Of a DNA stretch of 64,000 bases, positions 9,310 to 19,812 are shown piece by piece. The DNA lies in the NCBI GenBank assembly GCA_965212545.1, contig CBDBVB010000030.1:309510-373509 (forward strand), in the 5' to 3' direction. Position numbers and translations under genes: made by a program. Below the pieces are notes generated by a model. The model did not search any database, was not told the DNA's origin, and saw only the letters and a program-made list of their open reading frames with translations. This stretch comes from JABDIP01 sp965212545 (GTDB lineage: Bacteria > Pseudomonadota > Alphaproteobacteria > DSM-16000 > Inquilinaceae). Position 1 is the first letter of the stretch. Each line of letters begins with the position of its first letter.

Positions 9310-10698
9310 TCAGTCGTCGTCCGGCCTGGCGAGATCGCCCAGCGCCGCGATCAGCGGCCCCAGATGCTGCTTGTATTTCCGCCATTTGCCGACCGAAGTG
9401 GTGTAGACCGGCCGGCGGACCTGCATCCGGCTGGCGGTCAGCACCGGGCGTTCGGTTTCGAAGAAGCGGCCGCAATCGGAATGCCAGTCCAGGCCGCAAT
9501 AGGCCAGCAGCCGGCGCCCGACGCCCTCCAGATCGGCGACGAGCTCTTCATAGTCCAGCTCGAAGACCGGTATCGGCAGGCGTTCCGACCAGCGCTCCAT
9601 CATCCAGCGGTAGTCGCGGTAGAACCGGCCCAGATCGGCCAGGTCGAAGCTGTAATTCTGTCCATGGGTGAAGTTCTGGAAATAGCAGGACAGGCAGGTG
9701 TCCAACGGATCGCGGCGGCAATGCACGATGCGGGCCTTCGGGAACAGCAGCGCGATCAGCCCCAGATGGCGGAAGTTGAGCGGCGCCTTGTCGGTGATGT
9801 AGTCCGCCGCGCCTGACTTGGCCGTGGCGTGCTTCATGTAGGTCAGGGCAAGATCGGCGATCACCGGATCGGGCGTATCCGCAAGGCAGTCCGGATAGTC
9901 GTCATCGCCCGGCGTGCGGCGGGGCAGGGCTGCGCGGACACGCTCCACCAGGGGCAGTTCCCCGGCCCCGAAGACCATCGGATGGCTGGCCAGGACCTGC
10001 TCGGCCAACGTCGTGCCGGATCGCGGCATGCCGACGATGAAGATCGGCGAGGCGTCCGGCGCGCCGCCGCCGAACCGGCTTGCCAGGAGCGCCTTGTCGC
10101 AGACCGACAGGATGCGCTCCATATAGTCCCGGCCAAGGGTCGGGTCCGGCATTGCGCCATGCGCCGCATTGCCGGCGGCGTAGTGACCGAAGGCGCGGTC
10201 GTGCTGGCCGAGATCGGCAAAGGCCTTGCCGGCGGCGAATTCGATGAAGCAGCGATCCCGATCGGACAGGTCCGGCTTGGCGCACAGGCGTTCGACGGCC
10301 GCGATCAGGGGATCGCCGGCGGCGACGCGGACCGATTGCGACAGGTTGAAATGGGCCTCGGCGTAGTCCGGCGCCAATTCCACGGCCTTGCGATAGGCCG
10401 CCACCGACTCATCCATGCGCGACTGGGCGCTCAGCACATAGGCCATGTTGTGGTGAAAGATCGCCGCACCGGGCTGAATTCTCAGCGCCTGTCCGATCAT
10501 GTCGTGGGCGGCGTCGAAATTCCCCCGGCCGATCTCGATGGTGCCCAGCAGGTGCCAGGCATCGGCATTCGTCGGGTCGTCCCGGATCAGGCCGGAATAG
10601 ATCTGTGCGGCCTGAAGCAGGTTGCCGGCCTTCTGGAGGGCAACGCCGTCCTGGATCGCCTGCCGCGGCGACGGTTTCGGCTTGGAAGCTGGCGGCAT
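9310..10698 (-). CDS. TPR-repeat sulfotransferase
   Basis: A 462-residue protein with tetratricopeptide repeats (about residues 12-125) joined to a PAPS-dependent sulfotransferase domain (about 215-440). The 5'-phosphosulfate loop is IFIVGMPRSGTTLAEQ (219-234) and the 3'-phosphate motif is RIVHCRRDPLDTCLSCY, both intact. The acceptor cannot be told from sequence; relatives act on peptides or glycans. No signal peptide is visible, so the enzyme is probably cytoplasmic. It is followed on the chromosome by a 2OG-Fe(II) oxygenase gene on the same strand (start 11573), 86 bp upstream in transcription order. Confidence 0.88.
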   Translation of the reverse strand: MPPASKPKPSPRQAIQDGVALQKAGNLLQAAQIYSGLIRDDPTNADAWHLLGTIEIGRGNFDAAHDMIGQALRIQPGAAIFHHNMAYVLSAQSRMDESVAAYRKAVELAPDYAEAHFNLSQSVRVAAGDPLIAAVERLCAKPDLSDRDRCFIEFAAGKAFADLGQHDRAFGHYAAGNAAHGAMPDPTLGRDYMERILSVCDKALLASRFGGGAPDASPIFIVGMPRSGTTLAEQVLASHPMVFGAGELPLVERVRAALPRRTPGDDDYPDCLADTPDPVIADLALTYMKHATAKSGAADYITDKAPLNFRHLGLIALLFPKARIVHCRRDPLDTCLSCYFQNFTHGQNYSFDLADLGRFYRDYRWMMERWSERLPIPVFELDYEELVADLEGVGRRLLAYCGLDWHSDCGRFFETERPVLTASRMQVRRPVYTTSVGKWRKYKQHLGPLIAALGDLARPDDD

Positions 10699-10784
10699 AA
10701 TGCCGGCATTTTATCCAAACGATATAAAAAGATCGTAAATCGGGAAATCGGGATGCGCTGTCTCGTGAAAAAGTCGTGCGGCGA

Positions 10785-11573
10785 TCACGCGGATCGGCCG
10801 TAGAATCCGATATTCTCGGCATCGCTCATCTGCACGTCGGGCCGTTCGTAGTATGAGAACACCGCGATGATACGCTCGCGGGGCCCCTCGACCGGCGTCA
10901 CCTGGTGTATCGTGTTCCTGCCCTTGAAGACGTTCAGGGTGCCCGGCGTCAGCGGCAGGGTCTGCAGCTCCTTGTCCTCTCCGGCCAGCAGCCGCGCCAC
11001 GCCGTCATAATTGGGATCGTCCGCCGAGCGCAGATCGCTGCGATACCGGAACGCGCCTCCTGTCACTGGCGCCTGCAGCAGCAGGGTCGTGGTGAATTCC
11101 GCCCGGTCGAAATGCCAGCCCAGCGCCTCACCCTGTCGGTAGGCCATCACATTGACCCGCGCCAGAGGGTCGTCCATCGGGAACAGCACCGACTTGCCCA
11201 TCACCGCCGCCAGAAACCGCGCCAGCGGTGGCCATTCGTAGATCTGAATGACCAGGCTGTCGGCGATCTGATCGGCGCAGATGGTGTGGTTCCTGGTTTC
11301 GGCCTGCGCCAGGGCAGGGTGATCGGCCGCAAGCCCGGGCACGCTGTCCTCGAAATAGGCATTGTGCCGACGCGCATGTGTGAAGGACTCGGTGTTCAGG
11401 ACGGGCTTCACATCGGCCACGCACCGAGCAAGTGCCGCCCGCCGAACAAAGCCTTCCAGACTGAACATGCCCTTTAAGTCGAGCGCTGCACGGCAGCTCC
11501 CTACCAGCGCTGCGCCGGCACGGCTGGCGAGGGAGTCGAGCGGGAATCGGTCCAGGTCGAGTTCGGCTTTCAT
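10785..11573 (-). CDS. 2OG-Fe(II) oxygenase, HalD/BesD-like family
   Basis: A 262-residue non-haem iron, 2-oxoglutarate-dependent enzyme. The metal ligands are His154-Phe-Asp156 (GWHFDRAEFTTTLLLQ) and His223 (NTIHQVTPV), with Arg232 or Arg234 as the 2OG-binding arginine. The overall pattern, ending ENIGFYGR, resembles proteins called HalD/BesD-family halogenases. However, those halogenases replace the Asp ligand with Gly to make room for halide, and here Asp is kept, so hydroxylation is the likelier reaction. The start at 11573 is chosen because the upstream extension (to 11705) is low-complexity and unlike the family. Confidence 0.8.
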   Translation of the reverse strand: MKAELDLDRFPLDSLASRAGAALVGSCRAALDLKGMFSLEGFVRRAALARCVADVKPVLNTESFTHARRHNAYFEDSVPGLAADHPALAQAETRNHTICADQIADSLVIQIYEWPPLARFLAAVMGKSVLFPMDDPLARVNVMAYRQGEALGWHFDRAEFTTTLLLQAPVTGGAFRYRSDLRSADDPNYDGVARLLAGEDKELQTLPLTPGTLNVFKGRNTIHQVTPVEGPRERIIAVFSYYERPDVQMSDAENIGFYGRSA

Positions 11574-11705
11574 AGACTCCGTATGATCGTTTGACCGGCT
11601 TAGAACGATGCCAACGGGCGCGCGGCCGTATGATTTCAGCACCGGCGCCGGAACGCCTGTTCCCGGGAGATACTGGACCGCTAACGGCCTTGTTGGGCCC
11701 GCCAT

Positions 11706-12088
11706 TCATCGAACAGCCGTTGCTCTCTCGATCTCCCGGCGTGTCTGCTCCTCCTGCAACATGCGCTGGCGCTCGAAATCAAGCTGGCGCTGCATTTCGC
11801 GATCGCGGGCCGCTTCCCTTTCGCGGGCCTGGCGCTCCTGTGCCGAGTTGTCCACGGTCCGATTGCCGACGATGCCGCCCAGGACCGCGCACCGCCGACG
11901 ATTGCCGCGGTCCGCCCGCTACCGCCGCCGACAAGCGAGCCCAGGACCCCGCCGGCCGCCGCGCCGCCCAACGTGCCAAGGCCCGGAGAGGCCGCGCCCT
12001 GACCGCTCTGCTCACATCCGGCCAAAGCCAGGGCGGCCACCAAACCGGCCACCGGCAATAGTCCGCAGCCCCGATTCGAAAATCCCAT
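11706..12088 (-). CDS. Glycine-zipper lipoprotein (frameshifted as sequenced)
   Basis: Small outer-membrane-type lipoprotein. The start at 12088 (MGFSNRGCGLL) has a good ribosome site (TAGGAG). A signal peptide ends in lipobox LALAGC, followed by a glycine-zipper segment (GTLGGAAAGGVLGSLVGGG). The frame breaks near 11885. In the next frame it continues VLGGIVGNRTVDNSAQERQA, then a highly charged helix (EREAARDREMQRQLDFERQR) and a stop at 11706. This is the layout of 17-kDa surface antigen/glycine-zipper proteins. One missing base restores the frame, so an error is probable. Confidence 0.72.
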
Positions 12089-12161
12089 CACTACTCCTAC
12101 CTCCCTCGCGTTCCCAATCAACCGCCGCATTGTCCGAATGCGCCTCTGCCCGGACGTGTCG

Positions 12162-12561
12162 CTATTGGTCGAGATCGTGCGCCAGTGTCTCGTCGATCGT
12201 CAGGACGCCGTCATCGTTGGTATCAGTCTGCTCGAACTGCGCGAGCTTGACCTCCATCAACTCATCGAATGACAGGTTTCCGTCTCCGTCGATATCCTTC
12301 TCGGCCAGCCCTGCCATGTCGACCTGGCCCACTTCGCCGGGCTCGACCAGACCATTGCCGTTCGTGTCGAGAGCGACGAACCCGGTGATCGCATCAGCCG
12401 CGAACTCGGCCTCGTCCACGACGCCGTCACCGTTCTGGTCCGCGGCGGCAAAAGCGGCTCGGGCAAAGTTCGCCATGAAGCTCTGCGCCGATGCCGAAGA
12501 CAGCACTGCCAACTGCGCGCAATACCGCCAAGACGACAACCGCAGGCATTCTCTTCATCAT
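12162..12561 (-). CDS. Secreted EF-hand calcium-binding protein (frameshifted in signal peptide)
   Basis: Small exported calcium-binding protein with four EF-hand loops in a row: DQNGDGVVDEAEF, DTNGNGLVEPGEV, DIDGDGNLSFDEL and DTNDDGVLTIDET. The start at 12561 (MMKRMPAVVVLAVL) follows a GGGGGAAG ribosome site. One extra C near 12517 breaks the frame inside the signal peptide. Removing it gives a hydrophobic core followed by SSASAQS, a good signal-peptidase site. It lies just downstream of trpE on the same strand. Its target is unknown. Confidence 0.75.
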
Positions 12562-12710
12562 TGACTTCCCCCAGGTTTTTCGAGCGGCCGACCGCAGAGG
12601 AGCGGTGCCGGCCCATGATTCCCCGTAGTCGCGAACAAAAGCGATTCAAAATCCCAGATATCATCTTCCCAAGTCTAGCGCCGATGCCTTCAGAATGGCT
12701 ACGGCGGCAA

Positions 12711-14224
<1,514 letters not shown>

Positions 14225-14272
14225 CAGCGCCTGTTCCGCGGCAATGGCGATCCGGTTGTCCTGCCGCTCACG

Positions 14273-16175
14273 TCACCTCGGCTCCTGCTGGTAGAGGCGC
14301 GACATTGCGGTCCGGTCGATGTCGACATCGAATTCCAGGCGCAGGGATTGGGCGAAACCGGCCAGCAGGTCGCCGATGATCGCCTGGGTCTGCCCGGTGG
14401 CGAGATCCTGCAATGCCGTCTGGTCGGTGGCGGGGGCAGGGTTCACGGCTTCCAGCCGGGCGACGACATAGCCATCTTCAGTCGGCGACAGGGCGACATC
14501 GCCAACCGCGATCTGGAACACGTTCTGGACCAAGGATTCCGGCAAGGTCCCACGATTGGCGCCGTCACGCCGCAGATCGGACTGCTCCATCATGATGGCG
14601 CCGATCTCGGCTGCGATGTCGGCGACCGGCGCGTTGGCGTCCAGCCGTTCCGCGGTCGCCTCGGCCAGGGTCTGCGCCGCGGCGCTGGACTGCTGCGCGG
14701 TCCAGGCCGCCACAATCGACTCACGCACCGTGTCCATGGATCGGAGTCCCGGCGCCAAGACCCGCTCGACCCGGACGACAAAGAAGTTCTCGTCGGCGGT
14801 CGTCTCGATCGGGCTGGTGGCGCCTTCGAACAGCTCGAAACCGGCCTGCAGGACCTCCGGCAGGTTGGGAAGGCCCTCCTGTACGCCGCCGTCAAGCAGG
14901 CTGCCGTCACGGGCGATTTCGGCCGTCACGGTCACCGGCAGGCCCAGTTGCCGCGCGGCCTCGTCCAGTGCGACGTCGCTCGCCAGCAGATCGTCGAGAT
15001 CGTTGGCGATCTCGGGCACCTGGTCGAGCGCCTCCTCCAGCTTGAATTCGGCTTCGATCTCCGGCCGGGCGGACTCAAATGAGCGCAGGCCGCCCTCGAC
15101 GATCTCGGTAACCTGCAGAACGTGCCAGCCGAATTGCGATTGCACCGGCGCGCTCGTTCCATCGGCGGCCAGCGCGAATCCGGCCGCGGCCACCTCGGTC
15201 ATGCCGGCGAAGAACTGCGATTGCGGCGCCAGCTGCAAGGTGATCACCGACGCCTCGACGCCGTCCGCGGCCGCCACGGCGTCGGCCAGTGACAGCCCGC
15301 CCGACGCGGCTTCGGAGACCTTGGCGGCGTCCGCCTCGTCCGGCACCACGATCTGTACGAAGGCGCGCTCTTCCGGCGTTTCGTAATCGTCCAGTCGAAG
15401 GTCGTACTCGGCCATGCAGATCGTCCTCGGGGATCTCGATCTCCTCGGCGATGTCGGAGGCGGTCAGGCTGACCACCCGCAAGACCCGGTACTCCGGCGC
15501 CATGAAGCTCTGCTCGTTCTCGCGATAGAAGGCCTCGACCTGCTCATCGGTCGGCGGCGCAATGTCGCCGACCGCGTCCGGGCCGATCAGGACCGCGGCG
15601 ATATGGCGGGTCTCGTTGCGAAAGCGGTGCAGGGCGCCCGCCAATGTGTCGGGGACGGCCACGCCGGCGGCGATCGCCCCGATCACCTCGACACGACCCA
15701 ACTCGTTGCGCCTTTGCGCCACGAAGCTCGGCTCGTCGAGGCCGGAGACGCGCAGGAAGCGCTCAAACTGTGCGCGGTTGAACCGTCCGGTGGCGTCCTG
15801 GAAAGTCGGTTCCTGCTGGATCGCCGCGGCGATCAGGGCGTCCGACGCCTGCACCCCCAGGCTGCTCGCCGCCTGGTCCAGCAGGGAATTGTCGACCAGC
15901 GTGTTCATCGCCTGATCCAGCAATCCCAGGCTCAACGCCAGCTGCAGGTCCAGGCTTGGGCCGAACACCCGTTGCAGGCGGCCGAGTTCGGCCTGGAAGG
16001 CCGTATTCAACTGCTCCACGGTGATGCGCTGATCGCCGACGGTCGCCACCGTGGCCCGCACGCCGCCGCTGGAGAAGACATTGGTGATGCCGAAGCCGGC
16101 GAGGCCGACGGCGAGCAGGACGAAGAGGATCTTGATGACCCAGGAACCGACCTTGCCGCGGATAAGCTGAAGCAT
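14273..16175 (-). CDS. ppiD: Periplasmic folding chaperone/peptidyl-prolyl isomerase PpiD (frameshifted as sequenced)
   Basis: Membrane-anchored SurA/PpiD-type chaperone that helps newly exported proteins fold near the Sec translocon. The start at 16175 (MLQLIRGKVGSWVIK) leads into one N-terminal anchor (ILFVLLAVGLAGFGI), a SurA_N-like region and a parvulin domain (QSQFFAGMTEV to QFGWHVLQVTEI). A final chaperone-like region ends at 14273. One extra base near 15413 breaks the frame between EIPEDDL and EYDLRLDDYETPEER. Reconstructed length is about 634 residues, typical. It is 48 bp upstream of trpE on the same strand and divergent from tpiA, the standard alphaproteobacterial arrangement. Confidence 0.9.
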
Positions 16176-16423
16176 GAATTGGCCTTCGCATCGGCGCCGG
16201 CGGCTGTGTGAACTCCCAGGACGTCCTGCCGCCGCGTCGCCGTTCAACCTGTGCCCGGCCCTGGAGGGGCGGCATATTAGGAACCGCGGGCAGCAGCGGC
16301 AACCGGGATTCCGCGACCAAGCGGCGGACAATGCGGATTGCCCGTTGGCAGGCCGCTTTCCGGCCTGCTAAAGGGTTCCCCGCATCCCCGAAATTCCCCG
16401 CACCGTTGAGGAATCGCCACGCC

Positions 16424-17170
16424 ATGTCCCGCAAGCTGATCGCCGGAAACTGGAAGATGAACTGCCTGACCGCCGAGTCCGAGGCGCTGGCCGGCGGCCT
16501 TGCCGAGCGCTACCGGGCGGCCGGCGCGGGATTCGACCTGCTGGTCTGCCCGCCGGCGCCGATGATCGCCGCCGTGCGGCCGGTCGTCGCCGGCAGCGGC
16601 GTGGCGCTGGGCGGTCAGGACTGCCACGCCGAGGCGTCCGGCGCCCATACCGGCGACGTCGCGGCGGAAATGCTGGCCGATCTCGGCTGCAGCCACGTCA
16701 TCGTCGGCCATTCCGAACGCCGCCAGGATCACGGCGAGACCGACGAGACGGTGCAGGCCAAGGCGGCGGCGGCGCATCGCGCCGGGCTGGTGGCGGTGAT
16801 CTGCATCGGCGAGACCCTGGAACAGCGCGATGCCGGCGAGACGCTGTCGGTATGCGCCAGCCAGATCGCCGGCTCGATCCCGGCCGGCGCCAGTGCCGAA
16901 AACGTGGTGGTCGCCTATGAGCCGGTCTGGGCGATCGGCACCGGCCGCACGCCGACGGTCCAGGACGTGGCCGAGACCCACGCCCATATCCGCGGCACCC
17001 TGTCGGCCCGCATGGCCGGCGCCGAGGCCGTTCGCATACTCTATGGCGGCTCGGTCAAGCCCGGCAACGCCGCCGAGTTGATGGCGGTCGCCAATGTCGA
17101 CGGCGCCCTGGTCGGCGGCGCCAGCCTGTCGGTGGAGGATTTCTGGGCCATCGGCCAGGCGTGCGGGTAG
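16424..17170 (+). CDS. tpiA: Triosephosphate isomerase
   Basis: Interconverts dihydroxyacetone phosphate and glyceraldehyde 3-phosphate. The 248-residue TIM barrel has the substrate Lys in LIAGNWKMN, catalytic His in VIVGHSERR, catalytic Glu in AYEPVWAIGTG and the phosphate-binding YGGSVKPGN. The start at 16424 (MSRKLIAGNWKMN) fits family length; the open frame extends upstream without similarity. It is divergent from ppiD. In relatives secG follows directly, but here about 4.5 kb of accessory DNA intervenes. Confidence 0.97.
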   Translation: MSRKLIAGNWKMNCLTAESEALAGGLAERYRAAGAGFDLLVCPPAPMIAAVRPVVAGSGVALGGQDCHAEASGAHTGDVAAEMLADLGCSHVIVGHSERRQDHGETDETVQAKAAAAHRAGLVAVICIGETLEQRDAGETLSVCASQIAGSIPAGASAENVVVAYEPVWAIGTGRTPTVQDVAETHAHIRGTLSARMAGAEAVRILYGGSVKPGNAAELMAVANVDGALVGGASLSVEDFWAIGQACG

Positions 17171-17324
17171 CACCCTTCGGCAACTGCCACGGGTCAGTCG
17201 CGTTTCGACGGGTGCGGGGCCATTCGCTGGCCACTCGCACCTTGTCAATTGACCTCGAAGAAAGCACTCTGATCAGGGCGGCAGCGCCCCGTTGCAACTC
17301 CGACTTCCGAATAGAGAGATGACA

Positions 17325-18567
17325 ATGGCCGAGCTACAGGACGGCGTATTGCAGTTGGGTCCGTTCCTGGCGTTTACCCTGGGCGTCATCGTGTTGTTCG
17401 TGGGAAAGCGACTGAACGATTCGATCGGAGTCTTGCGCGAGTTCAGCATTCCGGAGCCGGTAACCGGCGGCCTTCTTGTTCTCGGTCCTGTTCGCCCTCG
17501 TCTTCGTCGATGTTCGGTCTGGAGGTCGAGTTCAACCTGAAGGCAAGGGATTTCCTTCTCGTTTATTTCTTCACCACGATCGGAATCAACGCGAGTTTGA
17601 AAGATCTCCTTTCCGGCGGCAAACCCCTGGTGATCCTTCTCGGGTTAACTGATCACCTATTTGGTCATACAGAATCTTCGTCGGCGTCTCCGTCGCGGCA
17701 CTGTTCAACCTGCCGGCGGCGATGGGCCTGCTCGGCGGATCCGTATCCCTGATCGGCGGGCATGGGACAGCCATCGCCTGGGCACCCAAAATCGCGGAGG
17801 ACTACGGGCGTCGCCAGCGCCATGGAGGTCGGTATCGCCTGTGCGACGTTCGGGCTCATTCTCGCCAGTCTGATGGTGGGGCCGATCGCCAAGTTCCTGA
17901 TCACGCGGCACAACCTGACGCCGGAGAAAAAAGAGGCGCAGGACGTCGGCGTATCGGATGTGCAGCCGAAAGGAAGGCATCGGCCACTCTGGATTTCCTG
18001 GACGCGATCCTCGCTATTCATGTCAGCATGCCATTCTCGGCCTTGCTGCTCAATACCTGGCCTCGCTTCCTTGGGACTCAGAACTGCCGCTTTTCGTGAC
18101 CTGTCTTGTTCGCGGGGATCATTCTGATCACCAACTTGATCCCGAAAAACTTTCCCCGATTCACCGGCACTGCCTGGCCGACGCGCACGCCGTCCATGGC
18201 CTTGATAGCCGATATCTCCCTTGGGTCTTTCCTGGCAATGTCGCTGATGAGCATGCAGTTGTGGACGTTAGTCGATCTCGCGGGACCGATTTTCTCTATT
18301 CTCGCCATGCAATTCGCGGTCGCCGTCGCGATCAACATTTTCGTGATCTTTCCGGCCATGGGGCGGAACTACGACGCGGCGGTCGTCTCGGCGGGCTTCG
18401 GCGGCATTTCCCTGGGTTCGACGCCGACGGCCATGGCCAACATGTCCGCCGTCGCCAACCGCTTTGGCGCTTCCCATCTCGCCTTTGTCATCGTGCCCCT
18501 GGTGTGCGCGTTCTTCATCGATCTCGCGAACGCGCTGCTCATTCCGTTCTTCCTCTCGAACTTCTGA
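17325..18567 (+). pseudogene. gltS: Sodium/glutamate symporter GltS, many frameshifts as sequenced
   Basis: Sodium-coupled glutamate importer of the inner membrane. The start at 17325 (MAELQDGVLQLGPFLAFTLG) is intact. The frame then breaks about eight times (near 17479, 17509, 17646, 17678, 17809, 17975, 18033 and 18110). Stitching the frames recovers the family in full: LLVYFFTTIGINASLKDL, GLLGGSVSLIGGHGTAIAWA, SAMEVGIACATFGLILASLM, SLMSMQLWTLVDLAGP and SAGFGGISLGSTPTAMANMS, ending at 18567. There are no in-frame stops or damaged motifs between breaks, and at least six breaks are single-base insertions. As given it cannot be translated; a true pseudogene or a bad sequence patch are both possible, the latter likelier. 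Confidence 0.8.
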
Positions 18568-18657
18568 GGGACCATCCAGCACTCCCCGTGAGTACCGATG
18601 CACTGGTGAATGGGTACGATGGTCGACACCGCCTGTCAGTCATCAGAGGGGAATGAG

Positions 18658-18900
18658 ATGTTGTTCACACGGGTCGGCCGCGTCGTTGCCATTCTGGCTG
18701 TCATCCTGGGCGTTCTCAGGATCGCCATGGGCTTCATCATCGCGGTTGGTCTCTCGCCCTCGGCTGACCCGAGCAGGTATATCGGTTCCAGGACCACGGG
18801 AGAGGTGATCGACCAAGGCATAGCAGTCGTGCTGTTCGGTGTGGTCCTCGGCGTCGTGACGTGTATCAGCCGAATGCTGGCGAAGCGCGGAGTGGAGTAG
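18658..18900 (+). CDS. Small two-helix membrane protein
   Basis: An 80-residue protein with two hydrophobic segments (VVAILAVILGVLRIAMGFII and GIAVVLFGVVLGVVTCIS) separated by a short polar loop. The start at 18658 (MLFTRVGR) follows AGAGGGGAATGAG, a good ribosome site. The family is not recognised with certainty. It stands alone after gltS. The 226 bp downstream (18901-19126) hold no recognised gene, only GTTAG-type words and short inverted repeats. Confidence 0.55.
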   Translation: MLFTRVGRVVAILAVILGVLRIAMGFIIAVGLSPSADPSRYIGSRTTGEVIDQGIAVVLFGVVLGVVTCISRMLAKRGVE

Positions 18901-19126
18901 CTGGACGCGTGCTGTCAGCGGTCGCGGTCGGGCATGGTGGGAGCGTAGCATGTCAGGTTCGCGCCACACATTGCGCGCTGACTAGCTGCCAGCGGACCTG
19001 CCAAACAGGGCAGACGTTAGGCTGCTGCTGACCCGGAGATGTCATCGCACGAGCTTGCAGCGCCTGACCGCTTTGCAGCTGCAAACGTTAGTCAAAGCCA
19101 CTAAGCGATATGCCAACAATGCAAAT

Positions 19127-19534
19127 TCACGGGTCAACTACACCGGCAAAATGCTCCACACGCTTTGAAGGGCCGATGGCAATGGTCTTTATGCCGATGC
19201 CTTCAATCGATACTGAATGTCCACAACGCGTCATGAGCTCCAATCTGATCGGCCCCTGCAGTAGCAATGGAACTGATATCAGTGCCCGCTGGTCCTTGCC
19301 TCGGAAGACCAGGATGCCATCTGTCACGTCGATCGGCATTTTGGGTATTGAAGTCGTGATAGTGCCGCTCTGAATGCAGACTTCCACTTCTTGAGCGAGC
19401 CCAATTCCACGATCTATTCCTGGCATACCTTTCGATTCGTGCACGTATGCGGGAGCAAACCTGAGCAAGACGTCTTCGCCTTGTATCTTAATGCTTGCGA
19501 GAGTTGAATCGTGGAATTCCAAAGCTCGGTTCAT
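19127..19534 (-). CDS. Orphan small protein, 135 aa
   Basis: Unrecognised soluble protein beginning MNRALEFHDSTLASIKIQGE and rich in beta-strand-like stretches. The pattern (EFHDS near the start, a PGID glycine stretch, LLQGPIRLEL later) recalls small orphan proteins often seen in mobile gene cassettes, but no function is known to me. Composition is lower in G+C than the core genes (30 of 60 bases at 19321-19380). It stands alone on the minus strand with gene-free flanks: 18901-19126 and 19535-19812. A recent acquisition is possible. Confidence 0.6.
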   Translation of the reverse strand: MNRALEFHDSTLASIKIQGEDVLLRFAPAYVHESKGMPGIDRGIGLAQEVEVCIQSGTITTSIPKMPIDVTDGILVFRGKDQRALISVPLLLQGPIRLELMTRCGHSVSIEGIGIKTIAIGPSKRVEHFAGVVDP

Positions 19535-19812
19535 CTTTAGCGATCCTTCGGCCCTAACAGCCCGCTATGAACGTTCAATTGACGAGGCGGTTCAAACAGC
19601 GCCAGCTTGTGCGAGTTCCATTCCGCAGATGCACTTTTCCGGGCATAGCACATCAGGACTGCAATCGTATCCTGGAGGCTAGGACCTGGAGTTAAGTCTG
19701 GCGCCTGTTAACGTCGCCTCAAGGCGGTGACACGGACATCAATAGGACACCAGTGATATTGGGCGGTCCCCGGCGTTGCATTTCGCGCCGGTCATGGTCA
19801 GGGTGAGGGGGC

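Noticed and set aside
11608..12564. 318-codon plus-strand frame
   Set aside because: Antisense to the lipoprotein and EF-hand genes; Arg/Ser/Pro-rich translation without motifs.
12257..12700. Extension of the trpE frame through the EF-hand gene
   Set aside because: It results from the first frameshift in trpE; the true frames end at 12711, and the EF-hand gene has its own ribosome site and start.
14225..14272. Attenuator or leader peptide before trpE
   Set aside because: The gap to ppiD is only 48 bp, with no tryptophan-rich small frame and no pair of alternative hairpins.
18960..19130. Possible integron attC site near the orphan gene (GTTAGGC at 19015-19021)
   Set aside because: No matching RYYYAAC partner at the right distance on either strand and no attC-like internal repeats, so only one half-site is present.
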